This document shows, one piece after another, positions 9,040 through 17,100 of a DNA stretch of 64,000 bases. The notes under the pieces are model-generated. The model was not told the origin of the DNA. It did no database searches and was given only the letters and a program-made list of their open reading frames with translations. The stretch's first letter is position 1; each line of letters begins with the position of its first letter. The DNA is from an uncultured Acidobacteriota bacterium (GTDB lineage Bacteria; Acidobacteriota; Terriglobia; Bryobacterales; Bryobacteraceae), in assembly GCA_902825945.1 (NCBI GenBank), contig CADECY010000028.1, positions 1 through 64,000 of the forward strand, given 5' to 3'. Both the position numbers and the translations under genes were made by a program.

Positions 9040-10173
9040 CTACCTCAACTTCAATGTCGTGAGGGCGAACAGCGCCATCACCAGCCCCACGATCCAGAAA
9101 CGGATGATCACCTTCGATTCTTCCCAGCCGAGGTGCTCGAAATGATGATGAAGCGGCGCCATCAGGAACATCTTCCGGCCCCGGAATCGAACGCTCGCCA
9201 CTTGCAGGATCACCGAGATGCCCTCGATGGCGAACACTCCACCGATGAAAAACAGCAGGATCTCCTGCTTGATCAGCACCGCGACCGTGCCGAGAGCGCC
9301 TCCGAGCGCCATCGATCCGACATCGCCCATGAATACTTCGGCGGGGTGAGCGTTGAACCAAAGGAATCCGATGGTGGCTCCCGTGAGAGCGCCACAGAAG
9401 ATGGTGAGTTCGGCGCCGCCCGGGACGCGTTCCAGGTCGAGATAGGTGGCGAACTCGCGGTGGGTGCCCATGTAGGTGAGCACCGTCATCGCGCCGGCGG
9501 CGATGATCATCAGGCCACTGGCGAGGCCGTCGAGCCCGTCGGTCAGGTTGACGGAGTTCGAGGTCCCGACGAGCGTGCAAATCACGAAGCCGAGGAAGAA
9601 GACGAAGGCGAACGGATACGTGTACGGCGAGCCGAGCAGTCCTTCGAGCAGCAGGTTCGGGCGGAATTGCTTGAGGAACGGGACGTTCATCGCCGTCGAA
9701 TAGAGTCCCCGCGAATGCAGCGGCAGCAGGAAAATTCCGATCGCCAGCGCGGCGAGGATCTGCAGTCCGAACTTCTGTGCGACCGTGAGTCCGAGGTTCT
9801 GGCGCTTGGAGATCTTCGCGTAGTCGTCGATGAAGCCGATGGCCCCGTAGCTCAACAGGCCGAACACGGCGATCCACGGGAACGGGCTCCGCAGGTTGGT
9901 GTAGAGCAGCGTCGGAATCAGGATCGACAGAATGATCAACACACCGCCCATCGTGGGTGTTCCGGCCTTCTTCTGGTGCCACTTCGGGCCTTCCTCGCGG
10001 ATGTATTGTCCGATCTGGAAGGCCCGGAGGCGTTCGATGAACCAGCCGCCGAAAACCATGGTGAGTAGCATCGCCGTCAGTCCAGCGAGTGCCACGCGAA
10101 AGGTGACGTAGCCGAACAGGCGCAGCGGTCCCCAGGTGGAATGCAATTGTTCGAACAGGAGCCAATAGAGCAT
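9040..10173 (-). CDS. mraY: Phospho-N-acetylmuramoyl-pentapeptide-transferase MraY
   Basis: An integral membrane enzyme of 377 residues that transfers phospho-MurNAc-pentapeptide to undecaprenyl phosphate, making lipid I. Multiple hydrophobic helices are present. The signatures KAGTPTMGGVLI (after the first helix), FIDDYAKI, NSVNLTDGLDGLASG and a cytoplasmic-loop MAPLHHHFE near the C-terminus are all diagnostic of MraY. I chose the ATG at 10173 (MLYWLLFEQL), which gives the family's usual N-terminus. Its Shine-Dalgarno is weak. It follows murE after a 94-bp gap containing a strong hairpin, where murF is usually found. Confidence 0.96.
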   Translation of the reverse strand: MLYWLLFEQLHSTWGPLRLFGYVTFRVALAGLTAMLLTMVFGGWFIERLRAFQIGQYIREEGPKWHQKKAGTPTMGGVLIILSILIPTLLYTNLRSPFPWIAVFGLLSYGAIGFIDDYAKISKRQNLGLTVAQKFGLQILAALAIGIFLLPLHSRGLYSTAMNVPFLKQFRPNLLLEGLLGSPYTYPFAFVFFLGFVICTLVGTSNSVNLTDGLDGLASGLMIIAAGAMTVLTYMGTHREFATYLDLERVPGGAELTIFCGALTGATIGFLWFNAHPAEVFMGDVGSMALGGALGTVAVLIKQEILLFFIGGVFAIEGISVILQVASVRFRGRKMFLMAPLHHHFEHLGWEESKVIIRFWIVGLVMALFALTTLKLR

Positions 10174-10201
10174 GTGCCGGCCGTCAAAGGGGGAATACCA
10201 A

Positions 10202-10240
10202 GACCGGCCCGCGCGACCAGGTTCGGCGCGCGGGCCGGTC
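10202..10240. terminator. Perfect 14-bp GC-rich hairpin between murE and mraY
   Basis: GACCGGCCCGCGCG at 10202-10215 is exactly complementary to 10227-10240, with an 11-base loop. It lies in the only sizeable gap inside the division operon and has no U tract on either strand. It could attenuate or pause transcription, stabilise a processed mRNA 3' end for murE, or be a repeat-type remnant. Function is not determined by the sequence. Confidence 0.5.
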
Positions 10241-10267
10241 CGAGGTGAGAGGCGTCCACCCGAACAT

Positions 10268-11770
10268 TTAAATCTCTCTCCCCGGAAATCCGAAAGAACG
10301 CAGGACTTCGCGTGCCACTTCACGATCGTCGAAGTGGATGGTACGGTCCTTCAATACCTGATAGGTTTCGTGACCCTTGCCGGCGATCAGAACGGCATCG
10401 CCCGGACGCGCCTCCGCGATCGCGGTACGGATCGCGGAGGCGCGGTCGGGGTCGATCGTGTGCGCCGTCTCCGTGCGGCGCAGGCCCACCAAGGCATCGT
10501 TGAGAATCATGAGCGGATCTTCACTCCGCGGGTTGTCGGAAGTGAGCACGGCGAAGTCGCTCAGCTCGCCCGCGGTTTGGCCCATCAGCGGGCGCTTGGA
10601 GCGGTCGCGATCGCCTCCGCAGCCGAAGACCGTGATGACGCGTTTGCGCGTGAGAGCGCGCGCGGCCGTGATCGCGTTGCGCAGCGCGTCGCTGGTATGA
10701 GCGTAGTCCACCGCCACCAGGAAAGGCTGGCCCATGTCCACGCGCTCGAATCGTCCAGGCACCGCGCGCACGCCCTCGATTCCGGCGATCGCGGTTTCCG
10801 GATCGATGCCATGGGCTCGCGCCGCGCCGAACGCGGCGAGAATGTTGGACACGTTGAACATCCCGGCGAGCGGCGTGGCCACCGGCCACCGGCCGTCGCG
10901 GGCGCGGATCTCGAAGCGCAGCCCGTCCAGCCCCGCCCGCACGTTCTCCGCCCGGATGTCCGCCGTGGTATCCAAACCATATCGAGTTACTTCTGTTTCG
11001 GAAGTAAGTGGTAACTTCTCCGCCCAGGGGTCGCCGGCGTTGATGACCGCGTGGCGCGGCGCGGGCGCGCCCTGGCCGCTGAAGAGAAGCGATTTCGCGG
11101 CGAAGTAGGCATCCATCGACGGGTGAAAGTCGAGATGATCCTGTGTCAGGTTGGTGAAGATCGCGGTGTCGAAATCCATCGCCCACACCCGGCCGAGCGC
11201 CAGCGCGTGCGAAGACACCTCGAGCGCGCCGTGGGTGGCGCCGCGCGCGGCCGCCTCGTCGAGCAGCCGGTACAGATCGAGGGACTCGGGTGTCGTGTTG
11301 ATCGACGGACGGACCTCGCCCGCGAGGTCGTAGGAGATGGTACCGATCAGGGCCGGGATACGCCCGCCGGCACGCAGAATCGCTCCCAGCAGGGCCACGA
11401 TCGTGGATTTTCCGTTCGTGCCGGTGACGCCGAGCAGAGTGATCGCGGCGGCGACCGGGTAGAGCCGCCGCGCGGCTAGCGCCAGAGCCCGCCTGCCATG
11501 AGCGACTCGAATCCACGGCAGCGGGAATCCGGCCGGTTCCGCGGCTTCCGAGACCACCGCCACAGCTCCGAGACCGGCCGCCTGGGAGGCGAAACGCGCA
11601 CCATCCGTTTTGCTGCCCGCAAAGGCGAAGAAAAGGTCGCCCGGCTTGACTTGGCGCGAATCGTATTCGGCCCCGGATGCAAAGCATTCGGGGACGGGGG
11701 AGAGCGATTCGGCGCCTGCAAGCAGGGCGGGCACGGGCCGTGCCGAGGGTGCCATGACACTAGCGGTCAA
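10268..11770 (-). CDS. murE: UDP-N-acetylmuramoyl-L-alanyl-D-glutamate--2,6-diaminopimelate ligase MurE
   Basis: A Mur ligase of 500 residues that adds the third amino acid to the stem peptide. The N-terminal domain has YDSRQVKPGDLFFAF, then the P-loop GVTGTNGKST at 114-123, NLTQDHLDFHPSMDAYF, and a C-terminal domain with VDYAHTSDALRNAI. The motif DNPR (in LTSDNPRSEDP) is the one that selects meso-diaminopimelate, so a DAP-type peptidoglycan is inferred. The start is either TTG 11770, which has AAGGTG six bases upstream and overlaps ftsI by 11 bp, or ATG 11755. The ribosome-binding site favours TTG. There is no second Mur ligase module, so it is not a MurE-MurF fusion. Confidence 0.96.
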   Translation of the reverse strand: MTASVMAPSARPVPALLAGAESLSPVPECFASGAEYDSRQVKPGDLFFAFAGSKTDGARFASQAAGLGAVAVVSEAAEPAGFPLPWIRVAHGRRALALAARRLYPVAAAITLLGVTGTNGKSTIVALLGAILRAGGRIPALIGTISYDLAGEVRPSINTTPESLDLYRLLDEAAARGATHGALEVSSHALALGRVWAMDFDTAIFTNLTQDHLDFHPSMDAYFAAKSLLFSGQGAPAPRHAVINAGDPWAEKLPLTSETEVTRYGLDTTADIRAENVRAGLDGLRFEIRARDGRWPVATPLAGMFNVSNILAAFGAARAHGIDPETAIAGIEGVRAVPGRFERVDMGQPFLVAVDYAHTSDALRNAITAARALTRKRVITVFGCGGDRDRSKRPLMGQTAGELSDFAVLTSDNPRSEDPLMILNDALVGLRRTETAHTIDPDRASAIRTAIAEARPGDAVLIAGKGHETYQVLKDRTIHFDDREVAREVLRSFGFPGREI

Positions 11771-13805
11771 ATTGCACCTTCACACGCTGGCCCGACGCCA
11801 GAAATGTACCCGGAAGGGGAAACTGATGGACCGCCACTCCCTTGCCGATGAATTCCGTCTGGATGCCCATCGCGAGGGTCATCGCGGCGACGGCCCGCTT
11901 GTCCTTGCCACGAAGGTCCGGAACCACGCGGCCGAGTACCGCTGTTCTCCCGGGAGTGGTACTGGGCTCGGGGTGCTCCGCCAGCAGTTCCGGGATTCGG
12001 ACAGGCGGCTTCGGCGGTGTCGCGGGGATCAGCTCGGCCGGCTCCGGGCCGAGGTCGCGGTCCGGCGGGACCTTGAGGTACATCATCGCGGCCTGGGCGA
12101 CGTCGCGATAGGCGGGCGCGGCCGTTCCCGCCGCGTCCCTGCGCGTGCGGTGCAGGGCCACGATCACGACGGCCTTCGGTCCCCGCAGCGGAATCATGCC
12201 CGCGAAAGTCGCATTGTACTCGTCGACATAGGCGCGGTTTTGCAGACGCTTGGCGGTTCCGGTCTTGCCTCCGGCGTCGTAGGCCTGGAGCTTTGCCTCC
12301 CTGCCGGTACCCGCCAGGATCACGCTCTCCGACATGTTCAACACATCGAGGGCGGCGGACTTACTCACCGCCTTCGCCGCTGGCCTACGTTCCGGAATTT
12401 CCCGCGTACCCGACGCCGCGGTCTTCCATCGCACGACGGTGGGGTTCGGCAGCGTTCCACCGTTTGCGATGGCCGATACCGCGCGCGCCAACTGAAGCGG
12501 CGTCACGCGATACTCGTAGCCGAAGGCATGGAACAGGTAGGACCCTTGCCAGCTTGCCTGGAGCAGTCCCGCGGACTCACCGGGTAGCTCGATTCCCGTC
12601 AATTGGCCGAAGCCGAAACGCTCGAGCGATTCCTCGAACCGCTCCGGGCCCACCTGCTGGCCGATGTTGATGGTGGCCACGTTGATCGAGTGCGCCAGGG
12701 CCAATTCCATGCGGGTGCCCCCGCTGCAGCCATGGTCGGTGATCGTCTTCTTGGCGATCTGGATGCTGCCGCAGGGAAGCCAGGAGTTCTTGTGGAGTTG
12801 CAGGCGGTCCACGCCGATCGCGAAGGTGAACAGCTTGGCGACGCTCCCGGGATCGTAGGAGCCTGAGACAGCGTGGTTGAACCGCCGTAGCCGTTCGGGA
12901 TCGGTCTTGGCCCTGGTGGGATCCGCCGCGAACGTGGGCCGGACGTTAGGGTCGAACGGCGGGTAGCTCGAAAGCGCCAGCAACTCGCCGTTTGATGGAT
13001 CCATCACCACCACCGCGCCGGAAACCGCGCCGGTTTCGGCGACCGCTCGGGCCAGCCGGCTATCGGCAAACTGCTGGAGAGGGATCGCTATGGTCAACCG
13101 GACCGACTTGCCGGGCACCGGCGGCAGGTGCTCGAGCGATTCCACCTCGCGGCCATGAGAGTCGCGGAGCATGAGCGAAAAGCCGGGCTCGCCGCGAAGG
13201 TCCTTGTCGAAGGTGCGCTCGACTCCCTCCAGTCCGGTGGCGACTTCATCCGGGTCGAGCGTGACGGACCCGAGCACATGCGCCGCGGTCTGCCCGTGGA
13301 GATAGATCCGGCGAGTGGTATTGCGCAGGCTGATCCATTCGATACGGCGCTCCGGGTGTTTGGCGTTCGCCTTCGCGTCGGCGGCCAGAAAGTCCCGGAG
13401 CGCGGCGAGTTCCTTGGGTTCGAGGTGCTTTTTGAGCGCGAGAAACCCGGCTTTGGGCCGTTTGAGCACCTTGGCGGTGACCGCTTCCGTGTCGATGCCG
13501 CCCACCAAAGACGAAAGTAGCTTCAGGCTCGCGGCGTGATCCCGTATCTTCCTCGGAATGATGCCGAGCGAAGCGGTGTCTTCGCTGATGGCGAGTGGGC
13601 GCCCGTCACGATCCTCGAGCGTGCCCCGCTTGGCCGGCAGATCGACATGCTTTTCCTGGCGCGCCGCCGCGATCGCGCGATAGTGGTCATGCTTCCAGCC
13701 CTGGAGCCAGATCACGCGAGTGGCAACACCGAAGGCCCATATCGAAGCCACGATGGCCATCGCGCCGAGCCTCGAAATACGTGGAAATCGGAAATTTCGT
13801 AACAT
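11760..13805 (-). CDS. ftsI: Division-specific penicillin-binding protein FtsI (PBP2b/PBP3 class) with C-terminal PASTA domain
   Basis: A class B transpeptidase of 681 residues that crosslinks septal peptidoglycan as partner of FtsW. An N-terminal membrane helix is at about 13-33, followed by the dimerisation/pedestal domain (PAKRGTLEDRDGRPLA). The transpeptidase motifs are SVAK (active Ser321), SIN (373-375) and KTGT (514-517). From about residue 620 the end reads VVPDLRGKDKRAVAAM and an exit strand typical of a PASTA domain, which binds peptidoglycan or lipid II stems. PASTA tails are familiar from Gram-positive PBPs. The gene is 37 bp after ftsL and overlaps murE. Confidence 0.95.
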   Translation of the reverse strand: MLRNFRFPRISRLGAMAIVASIWAFGVATRVIWLQGWKHDHYRAIAAARQEKHVDLPAKRGTLEDRDGRPLAISEDTASLGIIPRKIRDHAASLKLLSSLVGGIDTEAVTAKVLKRPKAGFLALKKHLEPKELAALRDFLAADAKANAKHPERRIEWISLRNTTRRIYLHGQTAAHVLGSVTLDPDEVATGLEGVERTFDKDLRGEPGFSLMLRDSHGREVESLEHLPPVPGKSVRLTIAIPLQQFADSRLARAVAETGAVSGAVVVMDPSNGELLALSSYPPFDPNVRPTFAADPTRAKTDPERLRRFNHAVSGSYDPGSVAKLFTFAIGVDRLQLHKNSWLPCGSIQIAKKTITDHGCSGGTRMELALAHSINVATINIGQQVGPERFEESLERFGFGQLTGIELPGESAGLLQASWQGSYLFHAFGYEYRVTPLQLARAVSAIANGGTLPNPTVVRWKTAASGTREIPERRPAAKAVSKSAALDVLNMSESVILAGTGREAKLQAYDAGGKTGTAKRLQNRAYVDEYNATFAGMIPLRGPKAVVIVALHRTRRDAAGTAAPAYRDVAQAAMMYLKVPPDRDLGPEPAELIPATPPKPPVRIPELLAEHPEPSTTPGRTAVLGRVVPDLRGKDKRAVAAMTLAMGIQTEFIGKGVAVHQFPLPGTFLASGQRVKVQFDR

Positions 13806-13842
13806 CGGATGCCTCCCATACCATGCCCGCGAAGCGGGCTGG

Positions 13843-14316
13843 CTACTGCTGTTCGGGGGCCGGGGCTCTCCGGAGTGCGAGCCGTTTGTCAGCCACCTGG
13901 GGGAGGTGAATATCGGTCCGGGGGTTCAGGGATACGTAGGCGCCTGCATTCTTTTCCAGGCTGGCTGGGGTGCGCCGGGCGGCGTATTCCAGGTCGAGCC
14001 GGCGGTTGGCCGCCTCGGCCATGCGCAACTCGGCTTCGAGCTTCTGGATCTCCATGTTGGCGGCGAAGCGCCAGGCGCTAGGCACGGCGTATCCCAAGCC
14101 GAAAACCAGCACGAAGGTCCATACCGTCACCATCCGCCAAAGCCGGTGGAAGAAGGCGGGATCGGTGCGCGGTTCAGCCCGCGCGTTGTCGATCTTCTTG
14201 GTCCAGAAGTAGATTTCCTCGCCGGGAAAGGCCTGGATTCCGAGCGCTCTTTCCCGATGGGCCGCGGCGGGCGCCGTCTGATCCTGTTCCATCCAAGTGG
14301 TTGCTAGTGACGCCAT
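13843..14316 (-). CDS. ftsL: Cell division protein FtsL-like
   Basis: A small bitopic protein of 157 residues. A cytoplasmic N-terminal stretch of about 60 residues precedes one membrane helix at about 62-80 (MVTVWTFVLVFGLGYAVP). A short coiled-coil-like helix follows at about 86-112, rich in Glu, Leu and Arg, and then a proline-rich tail. This architecture, and the position between rsmH and ftsI, are those of FtsL, which joins FtsB and FtsQ to activate FtsW-FtsI. Sequence conservation in this family is poor, so the call relies mainly on topology and gene order. It starts 10 bp after rsmH. Confidence 0.8.
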   Translation of the reverse strand: MASLATTWMEQDQTAPAAAHRERALGIQAFPGEEIYFWTKKIDNARAEPRTDPAFFHRLWRMVTVWTFVLVFGLGYAVPSAWRFAANMEIQKLEAELRMAEAANRRLDLEYAARRTPASLEKNAGAYVSLNPRTDIHLPQVADKRLALRRAPAPEQQ

Positions 14317-14326
14317 TCGAGTTCCC

Positions 14327-15199
14327 CTAAGGCTTCATTTCGAGGGCACGCAGCTTCGCCGGCCGCGAGGCGGGATTGCCCGAGATTTCCTGTTCCGATG
14401 GCCGCTCGACATGTTTGGTCAATACCGTGGCGCGGCCCGATTTCGCCAGTTGCTGGAATGCTGTTTTGATGATTCGATCCTCGAGGGAGTGGAACGAAAT
14501 CGTGACGATCCGCCCTCCCGGTTTCAAACAGCGGGGAAAGACCCGCATCAGCTCTTCCAGTTCGTCCAATTCGCCGTTGACCGCGATCCGCAAGGCTTGG
14601 AAGACCCTGGTCGCGGGGTGAATCGAAGACGTGCGGGGCAACACCCCTGCCACTATCGTTGCCAGACGATCGGTAGTGTGGATGGGGCGTGCCCGCACGA
14701 TTGCTCTCGAGACTCTTTCCGCCCTCCTTTCCTCTCCATAACGGAGAATGATTCCGGCGATTTCCCGCTCGGAGTAAAAATTCACGATCATGGCCGCGGT
14801 GAGTTCCCGCGACCTGTCTTGTCTCATGTCCAATGGGCCCGGCCTCATGATGGAGAAGCCGCGCTCCGCGTCCGTCAACTGATAAAAACTCACGCCGCAG
14901 TCGGCCAGGATGCCGTCCAGGGCCTCGATTCCCAACTGGTCGAGCGACTGCCGCAGGGTCGAAAATTCGCCCTTTTCGAACGTGATCCGCTCCCGCCGGT
15001 CTCCCAGGTTCGTTTTCGCGATCTCGAGCGACTCGGCATCGCGGTCCCGCGAAATCAGCCGTCCGCCCGCCGCCAGTTGTTCCGCGATCAGCCGGGAGTG
15101 TCCGCCCAGCCCCGTTGTCAGATCCGCGTACACTCCGCCCGGCTTCACCGCCAGATAGCGGCTGACGATCTCGGGCATGACCGGAATGTGGTGGGGCAT
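14327..15199 (-). CDS. rsmH: 16S rRNA (cytosine(1402)-N(4))-methyltransferase RsmH (MraW)
   Basis: A SAM-dependent methyltransferase of 290 residues that makes N4-methylcytidine at position 1402 of 16S rRNA, tuning decoding at the P site. It opens with HIPVMPEIV and the SAM-binding loop YADLTTGLGGHS, carries SFHSLEDRIIK near the C-terminus, and ends with NPASRPAKLRALE, the conserved family tail. It is the second gene of the division cluster, three bases after mraZ, its usual place. Confidence 0.97.
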   Translation of the reverse strand: MPHHIPVMPEIVSRYLAVKPGGVYADLTTGLGGHSRLIAEQLAAGGRLISRDRDAESLEIAKTNLGDRRERITFEKGEFSTLRQSLDQLGIEALDGILADCGVSFYQLTDAERGFSIMRPGPLDMRQDRSRELTAAMIVNFYSEREIAGIILRYGEERRAERVSRAIVRARPIHTTDRLATIVAGVLPRTSSIHPATRVFQALRIAVNGELDELEELMRVFPRCLKPGGRIVTISFHSLEDRIIKTAFQQLAKSGRATVLTKHVERPSEQEISGNPASRPAKLRALEMKP

Positions 15200-15202
15200 A
15201 CA

Positions 15203-15721
15203 TCATGGCATTCGTTGCTTGACGGCCAGTTCCACGTCGTTGCGATTGTGGGCGTGCGACTCCTCGATCTGCGCCATGTAGACCGGCTCCGCCAGCACGT
15301 CGAAGCGCCCGGTCCGCGTTGGGCAAAGATAGACATCGGCCTTCACCAACCCCAGTTCCTGCCGCAGCAGCGCCGGAATCAGAACCCGGTTCTGATCGTC
15401 GATTTCGGATTCGGCGCCGTAGTGATTCGCTACGCGCCAGATGCGCTCGGCCGAATCGGAGTCCCGTTCGGGTGATTGCAGCCATTCCTCCGCCTCCCTC
15501 CATTTCGTCATCGGGTATACGCGAACGCACTTGCTGTCGATCGTGGTGATGAACACGGTCTCGTCGCCTAGTGCTTTCATGAATTTGAGAAAAGGGGGAG
15601 GTAGTTTCAGGCGGCCCTTGTCGTCCGTTTTCAGGGCGACATTGCCGCGGGGTGGTTCCGCTTTGGGGCGTGGAGGCGTGGCAAAGGTGGGCGATGCCTG
15701 ATCCGGTCCGCTTGGGCCCAT
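15203..15721 (-). CDS. mraZ: Transcriptional regulator MraZ
   Basis: A DNA-binding protein of 172 residues with two SpoVT/AbrB-like halves, known in other bacteria to repress its own dcw operon. The first half has KTDDKGRLKLPPPFL and the second has DDQNRVLIPALLRQELGL. In the second half the usual Gly of the D-x-x-G-R motif is Asn. A Pro/Ser-rich extension of about 25 residues precedes the first half. I chose the ATG at 15721 because it has AAGGAG at ideal spacing; a longer open frame would start inside the -35 box of the promoter. First gene of the division cluster. Confidence 0.92.
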   Translation of the reverse strand: MGPSGPDQASPTFATPPRPKAEPPRGNVALKTDDKGRLKLPPPFLKFMKALGDETVFITTIDSKCVRVYPMTKWREAEEWLQSPERDSDSAERIWRVANHYGAESEIDDQNRVLIPALLRQELGLVKADVYLCPTRTGRFDVLAEPVYMAQIEESHAHNRNDVELAVKQRMP

Positions 15722-15725
15722 TTTG

Positions 15726-15750
15726 CTCCTTGTTACTCCACTCGGCTCCA
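15726..15750 (-). promoter_or_regulatory. Candidate MraZ operator: GGAG direct repeats at 10-bp spacing
   Basis: On the minus strand the mraZ leader reads TGGAG-N5-TGGAG-N5-AGGAG, the third copy being the ribosome-binding site. MraZ of enterobacteria binds TGGGN direct repeats separated by five bases between the promoter and mraZ. Spacing and place match here and the core differs by one base. Binding is inferred. Confidence 0.45.
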
Positions 15751-15764
15751 CAAGCCGCAAATCG

Positions 15765-15793
15765 ATAGTACGTGTTCTTGGCGGCGCGGTCAA
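15765..15793 (-). promoter_or_regulatory. Sigma70-type promoter of the dcw cluster
   Basis: On the minus strand, TTGACC (15788-15793) and TACTAT (15765-15770) are separated by exactly 17 bases. This gives a predicted start near 15757 and a 36-base leader to mraZ. It is the only good promoter seen upstream of the cluster. Confidence 0.65.
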
Positions 15794-15994
15794 GCCTTTT
15801 GTTTAGTTTACCGTGAGGCTCTCTCACTCTTGCGATCCTCGAACTCCTGTACAACCCGATTTAACTGATTTGAGATCAACGAGTTTTGCGGTGGAGCGAA
15901 GTGGAGCCGCAGCGCGAAAAAAACTCGAATCCAAGCGTCGTACCCCCATGGAGCACCGGATGCGGGGAGGGCCTACCCCTCGACTAGGGCTGGG

Positions 15995-16041
15995 GTACCA
16001 AATTCGTAAAACTTTGGTACACCAAAACACCGCCTTGGTAC
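15995..16041. promoter_or_regulatory. Cluster of inverted TTTGGTAC / GTACCAAA elements
   Basis: GTACCAAA (15995-16002) and TTTGGTAC (16013-16020) form a perfect 8-bp inverted repeat with a 10-base spacer. A second inverted pair, TTTGGT-AC-ACCAAA, covers 16013-16026, and CTTGGTAC follows at 16034-16041. The array ends just before a possible promoter for the PEP-CTERM gene and may be an operator. The rest of 15794-16265 shows no gene. Confidence 0.4.
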
Positions 16042-16071
16042 TTGACTACAATAGGAGTACGTTGATATCCT
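16042..16071 (+). promoter_or_regulatory. Possible promoter of the PEP-CTERM gene
   Basis: TTGACT (16042-16047) and TATCCT (16066-16071) are separated by 18 bases, immediately right of the inverted-repeat cluster. The leader to the ATG at 16266 would be about 185 bases. An overlapping TACAAT at 16047-16052 is an alternative -10 without a good -35. Confidence 0.35.
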
Positions 16072-16265
16072 GGTGTCCGTCGAGTGAGAATTTCGACTAG
16101 CGGAATCACCTGAGTCAGTCCGATTCCAGAGGGTGGGTTCAGGTCACGCGGGTGTCAGTAGCAGGCAGATCTCGCTGCTGAGGCTGGCCCCACGGCGCTG
16201 CTGGATCGGTAGACATTCCGCGTAGCGAACATTCGGTTTAAACCAAGACTTCTGTGAGGAGGAGT

Positions 16266-16973
16266 ATGAGAAAATTTCTATTCGCGATCTCTGGATCGCT
16301 CCTGTTGACCAGCGTTGCTTCCGCAACCCTGCTGGTTGACGATTTCAGCACCCCAACCAGTACGGTGCAGAGCTGTGCACCGCCGGCTCCAAGCGTTGCG
16401 GTGACAGGCGGGCCGAATGCCGCGACAAACACGATGAGCGGCGAGCGGTCGACTTCGGCACAGGTCTCATCGCTTATCACTGGTGTCACCGCCGGTTGCA
16501 ATGAGGTCAAGACCACCAACATCGTTGGCAATCAAGTGCTGACGATCAACAACGAGTTCGGCGTGTTCGGCCGCTCGCTCGTTACCTGGGATGTGCCGGG
16601 CTCCGTCAGTGCGGCGGGCGAGACGCTGCTGTTCATCGACATCGGCGTCGATGGCGGCATCGCCCCCAATGACACGAGCAGCTTCACCATTCAGTTCTGC
16701 TCGGACGATGCCTGCACGAACAACTACACGCGTACGTGGAGCATCACCGGCCAAGTCGCCCCGCCGCAGACATTTGTCTTCGCGCTCAGCAGCTTCACTG
16801 CCACAGGCGCTCCGAGCTGGGGCACCATCTCGAAGGGCTGGTTCCGGGTGGACTCGGGCAACTCTTCGGATCTCCGCATCGACAACATCATCTTGACGAC
16901 TCCGGAGCCGTCCACGATGATCCTGCTCGGTAGCGCGCTCGCTGGCTTCGCCATGCTGCGCCGCCGCCGCTAG
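16266..16973 (+). CDS. PEP-CTERM sorting-signal exported protein
   Basis: A secreted protein of 235 residues. An N-terminal signal peptide (MRKFLFAISGSLLLTSVASA) precedes a Ser/Thr/Asn-rich beta-type body of about 190 residues without a recognised enzymatic motif. The C-terminus has PEP followed by a hydrophobic helix (MILLGSALAGFAML) and RRRR, the classic PEP-CTERM tripartite signal processed by an exosortase. Such proteins are usually exported to the cell surface or into exopolysaccharide. I chose the ATG at 16266 because it follows a strong GAGGAGGAG ribosome-binding site; an upstream GTG lies within that site. The gene stands alone between its own promoter-like region and a strong terminator. 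No exosortase gene is in the window. Confidence 0.85.
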   Translation: MRKFLFAISGSLLLTSVASATLLVDDFSTPTSTVQSCAPPAPSVAVTGGPNAATNTMSGERSTSAQVSSLITGVTAGCNEVKTTNIVGNQVLTINNEFGVFGRSLVTWDVPGSVSAAGETLLFIDIGVDGGIAPNDTSSFTIQFCSDDACTNNYTRTWSITGQVAPPQTFVFALSSFTATGAPSWGTISKGWFRVDSGNSSDLRIDNIILTTPEPSTMILLGSALAGFAMLRRRR

Positions 16974-16995
16974 TCCAATTCATCAAAGCAAAACC

Positions 16996-17031
16996 GAACG
17001 GGGAGGAATGCTTCGGCATTCCTCCCCGTTC
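16996..17031 (+). terminator. Strong intrinsic terminator-like hairpin after the PEP-CTERM gene
   Basis: A perfect 16-bp stem (16996-17011 with 17016-17031) closes on a TTCG tetraloop, 22 bases after the PEP-CTERM stop codon. The following T tract is short (CATTT), so the stem rather than a long U run would drive release. Confidence 0.75.
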
Positions 17032-17100
17032 TGCATTTGAGAGCCGCTCGCCCTGGACACGCCGCGAATCCGCCAATCTGTCACCGGAGCGACCGCCCCT

